Assembly (NCBI RefSeq): GCF_900162685.1
Contig: NZ_LT727827.1
Coordinates: 186,001-250,000, forward strand
From: Terribacillus halophilus
Lineage (GTDB): Bacteria; Bacillota; Bacilli; Bacillales; Amphibacillaceae
Direction: 5' to 3'
Length of the DNA stretch: 64,000 nucleotides
The position numbers were made by a program, and so were the translations under genes. A model generated the notes under the pieces. The model did not search any database. It was not told where the DNA came from and saw nothing but the letters and a program-made list of their open reading frames with translations. This document shows, one piece after another, positions 53,828-61,579 of this stretch. Within the stretch, counting starts at the first letter, position 1, and the number at the start of each line of letters is the position of its first letter.

Positions 53828-54456
53828 AACACATTACTCTTTTTCCGTTTAAGATAAACTAGGACAAACAGCAGATTTGGAACCCAGCAGATCCATGCTG
53901 TGTAGGCATAATACACCTCATATTGCTGGAAACCAAAAACAAACACAAATAAACCGAGCCAAATTCGCAGTGTCACCGCAGCAAATGTTAGACTGTAATT
54001 CACCATAGTCCAGTATCGATGCTGGACTATTTTTCTTTGGGTAGCTGCTTTGACTGCAAGGATTACCGATATGAACCAAACAATAGCAAGCATACCGAAA
54101 CCGGTTTGAGCAATCACGCCGCCTGTAGCATAATAAGCTAGATACAACCCAGAAACTCCTCCACCTATTACGCCGGCTGTATACATATAGCCCATGCGTT
54201 TATGCAGCATTTTGTTTTTCTGTCTTACCTTTTCCATTAGTAAAAAAGGACCTAGTACAAGCGCGAAGATACTTGTCACAATGTGAACGCCGAGCATCAC
54301 TTTCCACACACTAGATAGAATCTCTCCTAAACTGATCTTCTGCATAATAAAACCCGCTTTATCCATTCCAACTATTCCGTACTGCACAACAGAATAAATA
54401 GCGATTCCTATTGCCAGCACTAAAACGATACGCATTTGCATTCTTTTTGTAATCAC
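53824..54456 (-). CDS. DUF2306-like membrane protein
   Basis: A 210-residue protein with about seven hydrophobic helices. The segments LHKRMGYMYTAGVIGGGVSGLY (near 94) and VQHRYWTMVNYSLTFAAVTLRIWL (near 152) with their histidines are typical of the DUF2306 family, possibly heme- or quinone-related (inference). I start at GTG 54456, with AAAGGGGGAG upstream; the earlier open frame includes a TetR operator and cannot be coding start. Regulated by the upstream TetR gene, on the evidence of shared operators. Confidence 0.7.
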   Translation of the reverse strand: MITKRMQMRIVLVLAIGIAIYSVVQYGIVGMDKAGFIMQKISLGEILSSVWKVMLGVHIVTSIFALVLGPFLLMEKVRQKNKMLHKRMGYMYTAGVIGGGVSGLYLAYYATGGVIAQTGFGMLAIVWFISVILAVKAATQRKIVQHRYWTMVNYSLTFAAVTLRIWLGLFVFVFGFQQYEVYYAYTAWICWVPNLLFVLVYLKRKKSNVF

Positions 54457-54474
54457 AAAGCTCCCCCTTTCATT

Positions 54475-54489
54475 TTGACCAGTGGTCAA
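54475..54489. promoter_or_regulatory. TetR operator before the DUF2306 gene
   Basis: TTGACCAGTGGTCAA, a palindrome with a single central base, 18 bp before the GTG start. The same sequence recurs at 55066. Confidence 0.8.
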
Positions 54490-54512
54490 TTAAAGTAGAT
54501 AAAAAAGACCAC

Positions 54513-55061
54513 TCAGATGGTCTCTCTTAAAAAATCAACATGCACTGCAGCTGATTTGGCAACTCCCTCAAAACTTGGGATGCGGTGTAGGTGAAGAGAT
54601 ACAAATCCATGCAGCGCTAGAAAAATTGAGTAAATCGCCTCATTCTGAAGTTCTTTACCGCTAGCTTCTCGCACTGCTGCTGCGAATTTTTCATAACTCG
54701 CAGTGGCCGACTGCTGCATTAGACTATCCATTTCTTCACTTTTCAGTAAAAACATCAATTCATATTGATGCGGATAATTAAGACCGAAACGCAAAAATGC
54801 AAGAAACAACTCCTGCAATTTATCGTTTTCTGCCTGCTTCACTGTAAGATCAATGAGTAGATTTAATTCATCAAAATAAAACGCTAATACCTCTGAAAAG
54901 AGAGTTGTCTTATTCTTAAAATGATAATACAAAGCGCCATGGCTGCATCCTAAATCCTTCGCAATACCACGCATGGAGACTTTTTCATAACCTTGTTCAA
55001 TAAACAATGTTCTTGCCTGCTCGATAATACGCCTTCTTGTTAATTCAGCTATTTTCCACAC
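54513..55061 (-). CDS. TetR-family regulator
   Basis: A 182-residue TetR protein. The helix-turn-helix is in VSMRGIAKDLGCSHGALYYHFKNKTTLFSEV (near 27-57), and the C-terminal ligand domain follows. The start is GTG at 55061, but the AAAGAGGT site almost touches it, so initiation may differ. Operators before this gene and before the DUF2306 gene indicate autorepression and control of that neighbour 56 bp downstream. Confidence 0.82.
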   Translation of the reverse strand: MWKIAELTRRRIIEQARTLFIEQGYEKVSMRGIAKDLGCSHGALYYHFKNKTTLFSEVLAFYFDELNLLIDLTVKQAENDKLQELFLAFLRFGLNYPHQYELMFLLKSEEMDSLMQQSATASYEKFAAAVREASGKELQNEAIYSIFLALHGFVSLHLHRIPSFEGVAKSAAVHVDFLRETI

Positions 55062-55065
55062 CTCT

Positions 55066-55080
55066 TTGACCAGTGGTCAG
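55066..55080. promoter_or_regulatory. TetR operator before the tetR gene
   Basis: TTGACCAGTGGTCAG, 14 of 15 bases identical to the site at 54475. It lies just after a TATAAT -10 box (about 55086) on the minus strand. Confidence 0.8.
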
Positions 55081-55237
55081 TTTTATTATATGCAAATCCC
55101 TCTTTATCTGTCTATTATATTCTTTAGACAGCAATCGACACAATCTATGAAAAACTTACAAAACACCCCTCTACCGCCATGCTCCCTATTTTCTTAGAAT
55201 AAAATCAAGACAAGTACATGACGAGAGGGTGAGCAAT

Positions 55238-55363
55238 GTGACGTTACTCCAGAAGTACATTTCCAGTCTTTATCCATTCAAAAAAGGCGATCCTGGCGGT
55301 GCAACCATTCTGTATTTGGCTGCCACTTCTCACTTAGAACTTTCTCATTTTTACTACTCTTAA
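55238..55363 (+). CDS. Possible 41-residue reading frame
   Basis: The only candidate gene in the 395-bp gap 55081-55475. AGAGGGTG precedes GTG by six bases, and the frame runs 41 codons (MTLLQKYISSLYPFKKG onward). No terminator follows and I recognise no family. The rest of the gap shows nothing clear. Confidence 0.25.
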   Translation: MTLLQKYISSLYPFKKGDPGGATILYLAATSHLELSHFYYS

Positions 55364-55475
55364 ATGTTTCTCCTATGTACAATATAAACATTTCACAACA
55401 CTTATTTGGTCATTCCTTCCAATTGTGTTACATTAGAAACAACTACATAACTGTTAGAGATTGGAAGGATTAGCG

Positions 55476-56275
55476 TTGAAAAGAGCTCGTATATGCTTTT
55501 TAATACTGCCTGTTTTTCTTTTACTATTTACAGCATGCAGCAATGCCGAAGAAGAAACAGAACAGCAAAAAAACACGGAAACTGAAACGGAAGCACATAC
55601 AAGAGATAGTGAAGCAGATCAAGAAGAAACAACACCAGAAACAGCAGCCAACTCTGAACAGGAATCAAGTGATGCTTCAAATAATAAGGGTGAGAACGAT
55701 ACATCTGTAGAGGTTGAGGCAGAGACGAAGCAATTGGATTCTGACCAGCAAACAAAGGTAGTAAACAGCGCAGATGAAGCTATTGCACTGCTCAAGGAAC
55801 GTCTCGCTATCAAAGAAAAAGATGGTCTTATTATCGATCCAATGGGCGGAAGCCTCGAGGAAGATGAAGCTGGAGCTTATTATACTTTGGTGACGAAAGT
55901 AAAGGAATGGGTAGAGAATGGCGGATCCGGTACTGCTGGTATTTACCGTGTGTATGAAGATGGTACAATCATTGATCAATATACAGAAGAGCCTGTTGAA
56001 CAAACGGAGACAAAAGTTGTCACCAGCCCGAACGACGCCGCTGAACTGCTCGAGGAACAACTCAACATCAAAGATAACAAAGACCTTATTGTTGGCACAG
56101 CTGAACACAGTGAAAAAGATAAAATGGTACTTATTATTATGTAACATTAAAGTCTGAATCGGCAATGACAAACAGCGGTACTGGTACTGCGGGCATTTAT
56201 CGCGTCTATGAAAACGGCACAATTATTGATGCTCAAGCAGAAGCTGCTAACAGAGAACCTAGTGGGATTAACTAA
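55476..56275 (+). pseudogene. Lipoprotein with two C-terminal repeats, frameshifted in the second
   Basis: A signal peptide with lipobox LLFTAC (cysteine near residue 21) is followed by a long Glu/Thr/Gln-rich linker and two related domains. The first runs from SADEAIALLKERLAIKEKD to GTAGIYRVYEDGTIIDQY. The second, from NDAAELLEEQLNIKDNKD, breaks at GATAAAATGG: the frame stops at 56144. Adding one A to the A run restores KNGTYYYVTLKSE, GTGTAGIYRVYENGTIIDA and a stop at 56275. So one A is missing, by mutation, sequencing error or programmed slippage. Start TTG 55476 with GGAAGGA upstream. Function unknown. Confidence 0.75.
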
Positions 56276-56317
56276 AAAGAGGCAGCCATTTTGGTACTAG
56301 CCCTAAAGGATACTAAT

Positions 56318-56376
56318 AAAAAAACACCTCCAATTCTTAAAACGGATAGTATCCGAAAGACTTGGAGGTGTTTTTT
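56318..56376 (+). terminator. Terminator after the lipoprotein gene
   Basis: AAAACACCTCCAA pairs with TTGGAGGTGTTTT across a 30-nt loop that itself has GGATA/TATCC, then TTAAG. Confidence 0.75.
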
Positions 56377-56439
56377 AAGAACAAAAGTATGAAACAGAAA
56401 GCCGACGAATGATGTACCGGCAGAAGAGATTACGCCGTA

Positions 56440-57084
56440 TCAGAACTCTTTTCTCCAGTCTTCTTGTTCCAGAATAGCACCACTTTCTGCTACATAGGAA
56501 AAAATAACGGTACCGTGTTCTAAAATACCCTCCTCTTGTAAATAGGAGACAAACGCATTAAACTGCTTATCGTCTTGTTCTTCTTTCTCACGTGCCACAT
56601 CTATACGAATAAGCGGCGATACTTCATGTTCTTTATAACTTCCTGGTTCAGAAGCGTCTATTGATAATTCTTTACCTATTTCGTTATCAAACAGAGCGAA
56701 ATAATCATGCACATCTGTAAAATTTTCTTCTAGATAGGCTCGGATATCATTTTCCAACTCTTCCCTCCATTTATCAGACACGTAGGTATCAATTAGCTTT
56801 CTGGTCTCATCGTCCTCATATATCAAAAATTCTACGCCATTGTTTGTGTTACGAGCTTTTGCTGCGTATTCAAATTCAAAGTTCCCCATATTATCATATA
56901 AAGTGTCAAATATCTCAAAGTCCCCATTAAAATTCTCACTCAGATAGCTGCTGGCTTTATTCTTAATCGCATCTTCTTTTTCACTGTCGGGTGACATTCC
57001 GATTATAAAAGAAACTGCCAGAATAGCAATTATTATAGCTATTCCAATTAATATTCCGAGAATTATTTTTAAGACCTTATTCAA
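56440..57084 (-). CDS. Membrane-anchored hypothetical protein
   Basis: A 214-residue protein with one N-terminal helix (about 7-30) and an extracytoplasmic acidic domain. I do not recognise it with confidence; the layout resembles YfjL/YfmQ-like exported proteins of Bacillus. No cysteine lies after the helix, so it is anchored by an uncleaved signal rather than lipid. The ATG follows GGAGCGG. It is single, converging with the lipoprotein gene. Confidence 0.6.
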   Translation of the reverse strand: MNKVLKIILGILIGIAIIIAILAVSFIIGMSPDSEKEDAIKNKASSYLSENFNGDFEIFDTLYDNMGNFEFEYAAKARNTNNGVEFLIYEDDETRKLIDTYVSDKWREELENDIRAYLEENFTDVHDYFALFDNEIGKELSIDASEPGSYKEHEVSPLIRIDVAREKEEQDDKQFNAFVSYLQEEGILEHGTVIFSYVAESGAILEQEDWRKEF

Positions 57085-57233
57085 GATATCCGCTCCTTTT
57101 TGATTTTTAGACTAACTTATACACCACTTACATTCATCTCCCCATTATAAAGAACCACATAGATAATTAATGCATATATAGTTATTTCTAACAATATATG
57201 TATCCAAGGTTGTATTAGATATCGACAAAAAAA

Positions 57234-57268
57234 AGAGGCAGCCATCTTTCCAGACAGCTGCCTCTTTT
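57234..57268 (-). terminator. Terminator of the flavin reductase operon
   Basis: Minus-strand AAGAGGCAGCTGTCTGGAAAGATGGCTGCCTCTT-type hairpin with TTTTTT. Confidence 0.88.
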
Positions 57269-57277
57269 TGTTTCTAT

Positions 57278-57844
57278 TTAAAAATCATACTCTGCTTCTC
57301 TTTTCTCTCTCACACTTAGTTGTGCTTCCGCTAAGTCAAATGCATCCTCTGCCAATCGCTGAAGTCGGAGATGTACGTCGTCATTGATGACATTTCCGTT
57401 CAGGAAGTCTTTTTCTTCGACAAATACATATGATGCTACGATATGTGCTTTCATATAAGACAAAATCGGTTTTAGCTGCTGTTCTGCAACAAGGTAATGC
57501 TTTGCTGAACCTGCTGTAACAACAATCCCCGCTACTTTATCCCGAAATGCCTGTGTAGGCAAAAGATCGAATACATTTTTCAATGTCCCTGGTATGGAAG
57601 CTTGGAAAATTGGTGTGCCAATAAACAGAATATCTGCTTCCATCAGCTTTTGCGTCACATATGCTGTATCACCTGTGTACTCTAAATAGTTTCTTCCATC
57701 ACTGAATTGGAGCTTATAATCAGCCAAATCCAATAGCTCATGGTCCGCATCCGGATAGGCTTTGAGCATTTCTTCCCAAAGCAAAGACATCGCTGTTTTG
57801 GTTTTAGATCCGACGATTGATCCTGCTAAACCTACTACCCTCAT
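57278..57844 (-). CDS. NAD(P)H-dependent FMN reductase
   Basis: A 188-residue flavodoxin-like reductase of the SsuE/MsuE group. The FMN phosphate loop is in GLAGSIVGSKTKTAM (near 5-19), and the second flavin contact is FIGTPIFQASIPGTLKNVFD (near 73-92). It would supply reduced flavin to the monooxygenase encoded immediately upstream; the two genes overlap by 4 bp (ATGA). Divergent HxlR regulator beyond. Confidence 0.82.
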   Translation of the reverse strand: MRVVGLAGSIVGSKTKTAMSLLWEEMLKAYPDADHELLDLADYKLQFSDGRNYLEYTGDTAYVTQKLMEADILFIGTPIFQASIPGTLKNVFDLLPTQAFRDKVAGIVVTAGSAKHYLVAEQQLKPILSYMKAHIVASYVFVEEKDFLNGNVINDDVHLRLQRLAEDAFDLAEAQLSVREKREAEYDF

Positions 57845-58911
57845 GCATCCGTTCCTCCTTGCTTCGTATATTTCTTAATTGCCGGCAGAATTTCCGTTCC
57901 AATCAACTCAATATTACGTTCCATCTTCTCAAACGGTACGCCGCCGAAATCAAGCTGTGCCAGATAGCGCTGATGACCGAATTGCTCATGCTGATAAAGA
58001 ATCTTCTCGATAATCTGCTGGGGGCTGCCGACATTAATAATGCTGCGGTGATCTTGGGCCTGTGCAAATAACTGTTTCGGGAATCCTTGTCCGTTTGTTT
58101 TCTTCATACCCTCATTTATATGCGGATAATAGTCGCGCAAAGCTTCTTGTGTTGTTTCTGCTGCGTAGAAGAAGCCTGTTGTTGCTACTGGAATCTGTGT
58201 TGCGTCAAATCCACGTGCTGTTAATGCTTCACGGTAGGCGTCAATTGTTCGCTTGAATACACTTGCAGGTCCGCCAAGCATGGCAGTAATCATTGGTACC
58301 CCAGCATAACCAGCTTTAATCGCACTCGCTGGTGTTCCGCCTACAGCACGCCAAATAGGCAATGAGCCTTCCACCGGACGCGGCAGCACTTGCGCGTTCC
58401 GCAATGGTTTGCGGAATTCTCCGCTCCAGTTTACAACCTCTTCCTGATTGATCTGCAATAGCAAGTCGAATTTCTCTTCAAAGAGTGCTTCGTAGTCGTG
58501 CAAATCATAACCGAGCAATTCAAATAATCCGACACGCGAAGCACGTCCGGCTACAATTTCAGCTCTTCCGCCCGATAGCAAATCAAGCGTAGCAAAATTC
58601 TCATATACCCGTACTGGATCGGAGGTACTAATAATCGTTGAGGAACTGCCGATTTTTATCTTCTCCGTCGCTTGTGCAATTGCGGCCAATATAACTGCGT
58701 GAGCCTGCGATGCAAAATAAGGCTGATGGCTTTCCCCGACACTAAAGAAATCAAGACCAGCTTGATCTGCTAACTGTGCCAATCGCACCAACTGCTGCAC
58801 TCTCTCTTGCGCAGAAATTCGTTCTCCTGTATGCGGATTAGCTAAATGATCACCTAATGTGTAAATACCAAATTCCATACCTTTACTTGGATCAATACGA
58901 TAATTTTCCAT
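57841..58911 (-). CDS. LLM-class (luciferase-like) flavin monooxygenase
   Basis: A 356-residue TIM-barrel oxidoreductase of the bacterial luciferase family. FFSVGESHQPYFASQAH near 55-71, GSSSTIISTSDPVRVYENFATLDLLSGGRAE near 92-122 and the RASRVG loop are standard. It uses reduced FMN, probably from the reductase encoded next. The natural substrate is unknown. Its promoter region holds a sequence shared with the azoreductase promoter, suggesting electrophile- or quinone-responsive control by the divergent HxlR regulator. Confidence 0.83.
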   Translation of the reverse strand: MENYRIDPSKGMEFGIYTLGDHLANPHTGERISAQERVQQLVRLAQLADQAGLDFFSVGESHQPYFASQAHAVILAAIAQATEKIKIGSSSTIISTSDPVRVYENFATLDLLSGGRAEIVAGRASRVGLFELLGYDLHDYEALFEEKFDLLLQINQEEVVNWSGEFRKPLRNAQVLPRPVEGSLPIWRAVGGTPASAIKAGYAGVPMITAMLGGPASVFKRTIDAYREALTARGFDATQIPVATTGFFYAAETTQEALRDYYPHINEGMKKTNGQGFPKQLFAQAQDHRSIINVGSPQQIIEKILYQHEQFGHQRYLAQLDFGGVPFEKMERNIELIGTEILPAIKKYTKQGGTDA

Positions 58912-58970
58912 AAATCTGTCTCCCTAAATTTTATCTTACAGCCATTATCCACCAAGGATTACTTATTGGA

Positions 58971-58999
58971 AAGTACGCACTTAAAAGTGGTATAGTATA
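58971..58999. promoter_or_regulatory. Probable HxlR operator, copy 1
   Basis: AAGTACGCACTTAAAAGTGG and the following TATAGTAT, containing the inverted repeat CACTT-AA-AAGTG, lie between the divergent LLM and hxlR genes, next to a minus-strand promoter (TTTCCA, 17 bp, GATAAT). 27 of 28 bases recur at 60884. Confidence 0.75.
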
Positions 59000-59031
59000 A
59001 AAAAAGATACTGTGGAAGCGGGGGATAAAAG

Positions 59032-59400
59032 ATGGACAATCATAACGAAGAAATTGTGCCGGAAATGTGTAAAGTAACAGATGCACTTGGTATCTTAGTT
59101 GGAAAGTGGAAACCTGTCATTCTGCTTCATTTGCTGAAGAATGGAACACAGCGGTTTAATGAACTGAAACGTAGTTTGCCCGGAATTACACAGAAAATGC
59201 TGACAAACCAGCTTCGTGAGCTAGAAGAAGAAGACATTATCGAGCGTAAAGTATACGCCCAAGTGCCTCCAAAAGTGGAGTATTCAATTACAGATTACGG
59301 CACAAGCCTAGAGCCCATTCTACATGCCATGCATGTATGGGGAACAAATCATACGATTCATAAGCAAACAAAACGAAATAATCAGGCGGAAGCTAAATAA
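59032..59400 (+). CDS. HxlR/DUF24-family (YodB/CatR-type) redox regulator
   Basis: A 122-residue winged-helix regulator. The N-terminus reads EMCKVTDALGILVGKWKPVILLHLL, with the lone cysteine (residue 13) where YodB and CatR carry their quinone- and diamide-sensing cysteine. The recognition region is ELKRSLPGITQKMLTNQLRELEEE. It diverges from the LLM/flavin reductase operon, and a matching operator lies before an azoreductase gene 1.4 kb away, which is what a YodB/CatR homologue would control. AAGCGGGGG precedes the ATG. Confidence 0.85.
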   Translation: MDNHNEEIVPEMCKVTDALGILVGKWKPVILLHLLKNGTQRFNELKRSLPGITQKMLTNQLRELEEEDIIERKVYAQVPPKVEYSITDYGTSLEPILHAMHVWGTNHTIHKQTKRNNQAEAK

Positions 59401-59401
59401 A

Positions 59402-59440
59402 AAAGATGGACTGGTGACAGTTCATCTTTTTCGTTTTTTA
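59402..59440 (+). terminator. Terminator after hxlR
   Basis: AAAGATGGACTGGTGACAGTTCATCTTT-type stem followed by TTCGTTTTTT. Confidence 0.75.
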
Positions 59441-59450
59441 TAACGCTTAT

Positions 59451-59478
59451 GTTTACGAGCGCAAATGTTGCGGTAAAC
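59451..59478. repeat. Inverted repeat upstream of the DUF4309 gene
   Basis: GTTTAC (59451-59456) and CGCAA (59460-59464) pair with TTGCG (59468-59472) and GTAAAC (59473-59478). It may be an operator or a leader hairpin, 28 bp before the ATG. Confidence 0.4.
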
Positions 59479-59506
59479 AGAACTATAACTAAAGGAGGAA
59501 TACATC

Positions 59507-60085
59507 ATGGCAAGAAAGAAACCAGTACACATGGCAGCGTTAGGCATCCTTACTGCCGGAACTGTTTTAGGAACTGGGAGCTTAATTGCACCGAGCCAGG
59601 CCGATGCCGAACCTCGAAAATCAACGAACGTTTCCGTAACGGCAGAGTCAGCGCATGGGATGTTAATCAACCTTTATAGTCAGGCAGCAAATGGCGCATC
59701 CATTGATATCGCCAGCGATTTCACAATTGGAGAAACAACACGTGCTGATGTCATTGATAAAATTGGACAACCTTATACTTCGGGAACATTTGATACCTAT
59801 CATGCAGAAATGGGAAATCCCGGTTTTCACTTTAAATACAACCAAGATGGCATCTTAAAAGAAATCCGTTACCTTGGCACGAACGTAGAACGCAAGACAA
59901 ACTTAGGCAGCATTACGCCTGCTGTGTTAGAGCAGCAGATTGGAAAAGCTGATACAATAACTTCCATTCCGTCAACAGACCAGCATAAATATAGTTACGA
60001 GACTGGCAGCTATCAGCTGGAGTTTATCGTTAACGATGACACCCTTAAAGTGGATCATGTGAATCTTGTGACCGAGACCTATTAG
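59507..60085 (+). CDS. Exported DUF4309 protein (YjgB-like)
   Basis: A 192-residue secreted protein. A signal peptide (about 1-34, ending SQADAE) is followed by a DUF4309 domain with FTIGETTRADVIDKIGQP (near 72-89), FHFKYNQDGILKEIRYLG and a final beta-rich part. The family member YjgB in B. subtilis is of unknown function. AAAGGAGG precedes the ATG. Single gene between two terminators. Confidence 0.78.
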   Translation: MARKKPVHMAALGILTAGTVLGTGSLIAPSQADAEPRKSTNVSVTAESAHGMLINLYSQAANGASIDIASDFTIGETTRADVIDKIGQPYTSGTFDTYHAEMGNPGFHFKYNQDGILKEIRYLGTNVERKTNLGSITPAVLEQQIGKADTITSIPSTDQHKYSYETGSYQLEFIVNDDTLKVDHVNLVTETY

Positions 60086-60111
60086 ATGATTTATATTAAA
60101 AGCTGAGCAGA

Positions 60112-60148
60112 AAAAAAGCAGAGAAACCGAAGTTTCTCTGCTTTTTTG
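60112..60148. terminator. Bidirectional terminator
   Basis: AAAGCAGAGAAAC-CGAA-GTTTCTCTGCTTT perfect stem with long A/T flanks. Confidence 0.93.
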
Positions 60149-60162
60149 TCTGTATAAGATAC

Positions 60163-60795
60163 TTAGTTTTTCAAACGTGCTGCTGCTTCTTTTACTTGTC
60201 CAAGACCATCTTCGATGATTTGAGCTGCTTGATCAGGAGAAGCATTATGTCCTTCAATAACAACTTCATCGATGATTTCCATACCGAAAACGCCGCCGAA
60301 TACATTGCGCATGTAGTTAAGAGACATTTCCATAGGTGCAGCTTCGGGTAGAGAGTAAACGCCTCCGCGTGCATTAAGGAAGATCGCTTTCTTGTCTGTC
60401 ATCAATGGAATTAAGCTACCTTCTGCACTGTATTTGAATGCAAAGCCTGCAGCATATACATAATCAATGAAAGTCTGCAATTTAGCAGGAATTGTCAAGT
60501 TCCATAGTGGGAACGCGAATACAACGACATCTGCTGCTGTAACCAAATCCATCGCTTTTTGCTTAGCAGCCAATAGACGCTGCTCTGTATCATTCAGTTC
60601 AGCACCATTTTGCACTTTACCGAAAGCATCGAACAATTCTTGTCCGAAATATGGTGTATCCTCTGCGAATACATCATACGTAGTAACAGAAAGATTTTCT
60701 GCACCTTCTATTTCTTGCATGAATGTTTCATACATTTTACTCGAAATCGCCTCAGAAGCTGGACGATTATTTGCTTTAACTACTAATACGTTCAT
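60163..60795 (-). CDS. azoR: FMN-dependent NADH-azoreductase
   Basis: A 210-residue flavodoxin-fold quinone/azo reductase. The N-terminal VLVVKANNRPASEAISSKM binds the FMN phosphate, and VVVFAFPLWNLTIPAKLQTFIDYV (near 91-114) and NARGGVYSL (near 143-151) line the flavin. In B. subtilis the two azoreductases are repressed by the HxlR-family YodB and CatR; the same arrangement is suggested here by the shared operator upstream of this gene. AGGAGGT-like TGGAGG precedes the ATG. Confidence 0.88.
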   Translation of the reverse strand: MNVLVVKANNRPASEAISSKMYETFMQEIEGAENLSVTTYDVFAEDTPYFGQELFDAFGKVQNGAELNDTEQRLLAAKQKAMDLVTAADVVVFAFPLWNLTIPAKLQTFIDYVYAAGFAFKYSAEGSLIPLMTDKKAIFLNARGGVYSLPEAAPMEMSLNYMRNVFGGVFGMEIIDEVVIEGHNASPDQAAQIIEDGLGQVKEAAARLKN

Positions 60796-60883
60796 TTGTA
60801 AAAACCTCCATTATATCTCAATCTGGAATCGTATTCCCCTAAATCCCCTAGTGACTATTATTAAGTTTTTTAGTTAAAACAAC

Positions 60884-60911
60884 AAGTACGCACTTAAAAG
60901 TGGCATAGTAT
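60884..60911. promoter_or_regulatory. Probable HxlR operator, copy 2
   Basis: AAGTACGCACTTAAAAGTGG followed by CATAGTAT differs from the 58971 site at one base in 28. It lies about 90 bp before azoR, beside a possible minus-strand -35 region. Confidence 0.75.
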
Positions 60912-60940
60912 CTTAAAGGATACTATTGGAGAATGACAGC

Positions 60941-60968
60941 AAAAAAGCAGCCATCTGTGGCTGCTTCC
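60941..60968 (-). terminator. Terminator after the DUF3231 gene
   Basis: Minus-strand AAGCAGCCACAGATGGCTGCTT followed by TTTTTG. Confidence 0.88.
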
Positions 60969-60972
60969 TTGG

Positions 60973-61482
60973 TTAACCTTCTTTATTTGGCTGATGCAGC
61001 GGCGGCGGCATCAGCCAGCCTTTTTCCTTCAATAACTTCAAGAATTTTGCACCTAGCATTGCTTTATTCGTATGGAACTGCCCGAACATCATGCCAACAT
61101 CTTCACGAATAGATTGTCCCATCATTGTGCTGCATGCAACAAGACCTGCAGCTACACCAGCTGAAGCAGTTGCTGCTACATCAGGATCAATGAATCGTGC
61201 GCCAACTGGAATAGATTCCAGTTCCACTTTTGGCGGTTCTGGTGCAGACGGCGGTAAAGCGATGCCATTCGCCCGCAAGATTTCCGACACCTGTTTCACT
61301 TCTTCTTTTGCTCCATCAATTGCGTCTGTCATAAGTTTTTTCAAGTCGTCATCGCCTACATGGTTTAACAACATTTGATGATTTGCAATCATCTTATTGC
61401 CTGTCAAAACGAAAGACCAAAGTCCGTAAACTTCTCCGTAATGTAACGGCTCGTCTTGCGGATTTCCGCTCAAGATTCCCAT
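60973..61482 (-). CDS. DUF3231 ferritin-like helical protein
   Basis: A 169-residue helical protein of the DUF3231 family, single-domain form. LHYGEVYGLWSFVLTGNKMIANHQMLLNHVGDD (near 13-45) and the second bundle with CSTMMGQSIREDV are typical. The proline-rich stretch LPPSAPEPP links helices. Distantly ferritin-like; role unknown, although family members are often spore- or stress-associated. I start at ATG 61482, with AGGAGG six bases before it; eight earlier open codons contain that site. Confidence 0.75.
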   Translation of the reverse strand: MGILSGNPQDEPLHYGEVYGLWSFVLTGNKMIANHQMLLNHVGDDDLKKLMTDAIDGAKEEVKQVSEILRANGIALPPSAPEPPKVELESIPVGARFIDPDVAATASAGVAAGLVACSTMMGQSIREDVGMMFGQFHTNKAMLGAKFLKLLKEKGWLMPPPLHQPNKEG

Positions 61483-61579
61483 CGTCATCCTCCTAAATAA
61501 ATTCATCTTTCAGTGCCGCCTTTCTATTGCACATTATTAGAATGACCTGTTCTGCCTTAGTTTATGTAGAAAGGTTTAA

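Noticed and set aside
55677-56222. 181-codon minus-strand frame opposite the lipoprotein gene
   Set aside because: No binding site or family resemblance; the plus-strand repeats explain the conserved structure there.
56276-57268. Shared GAGGCAGCCAT segment at 56279 and 57238 as a possible duplication
   Set aside because: The second copy is one arm of a terminator; the shared stretch is too short to mean more.
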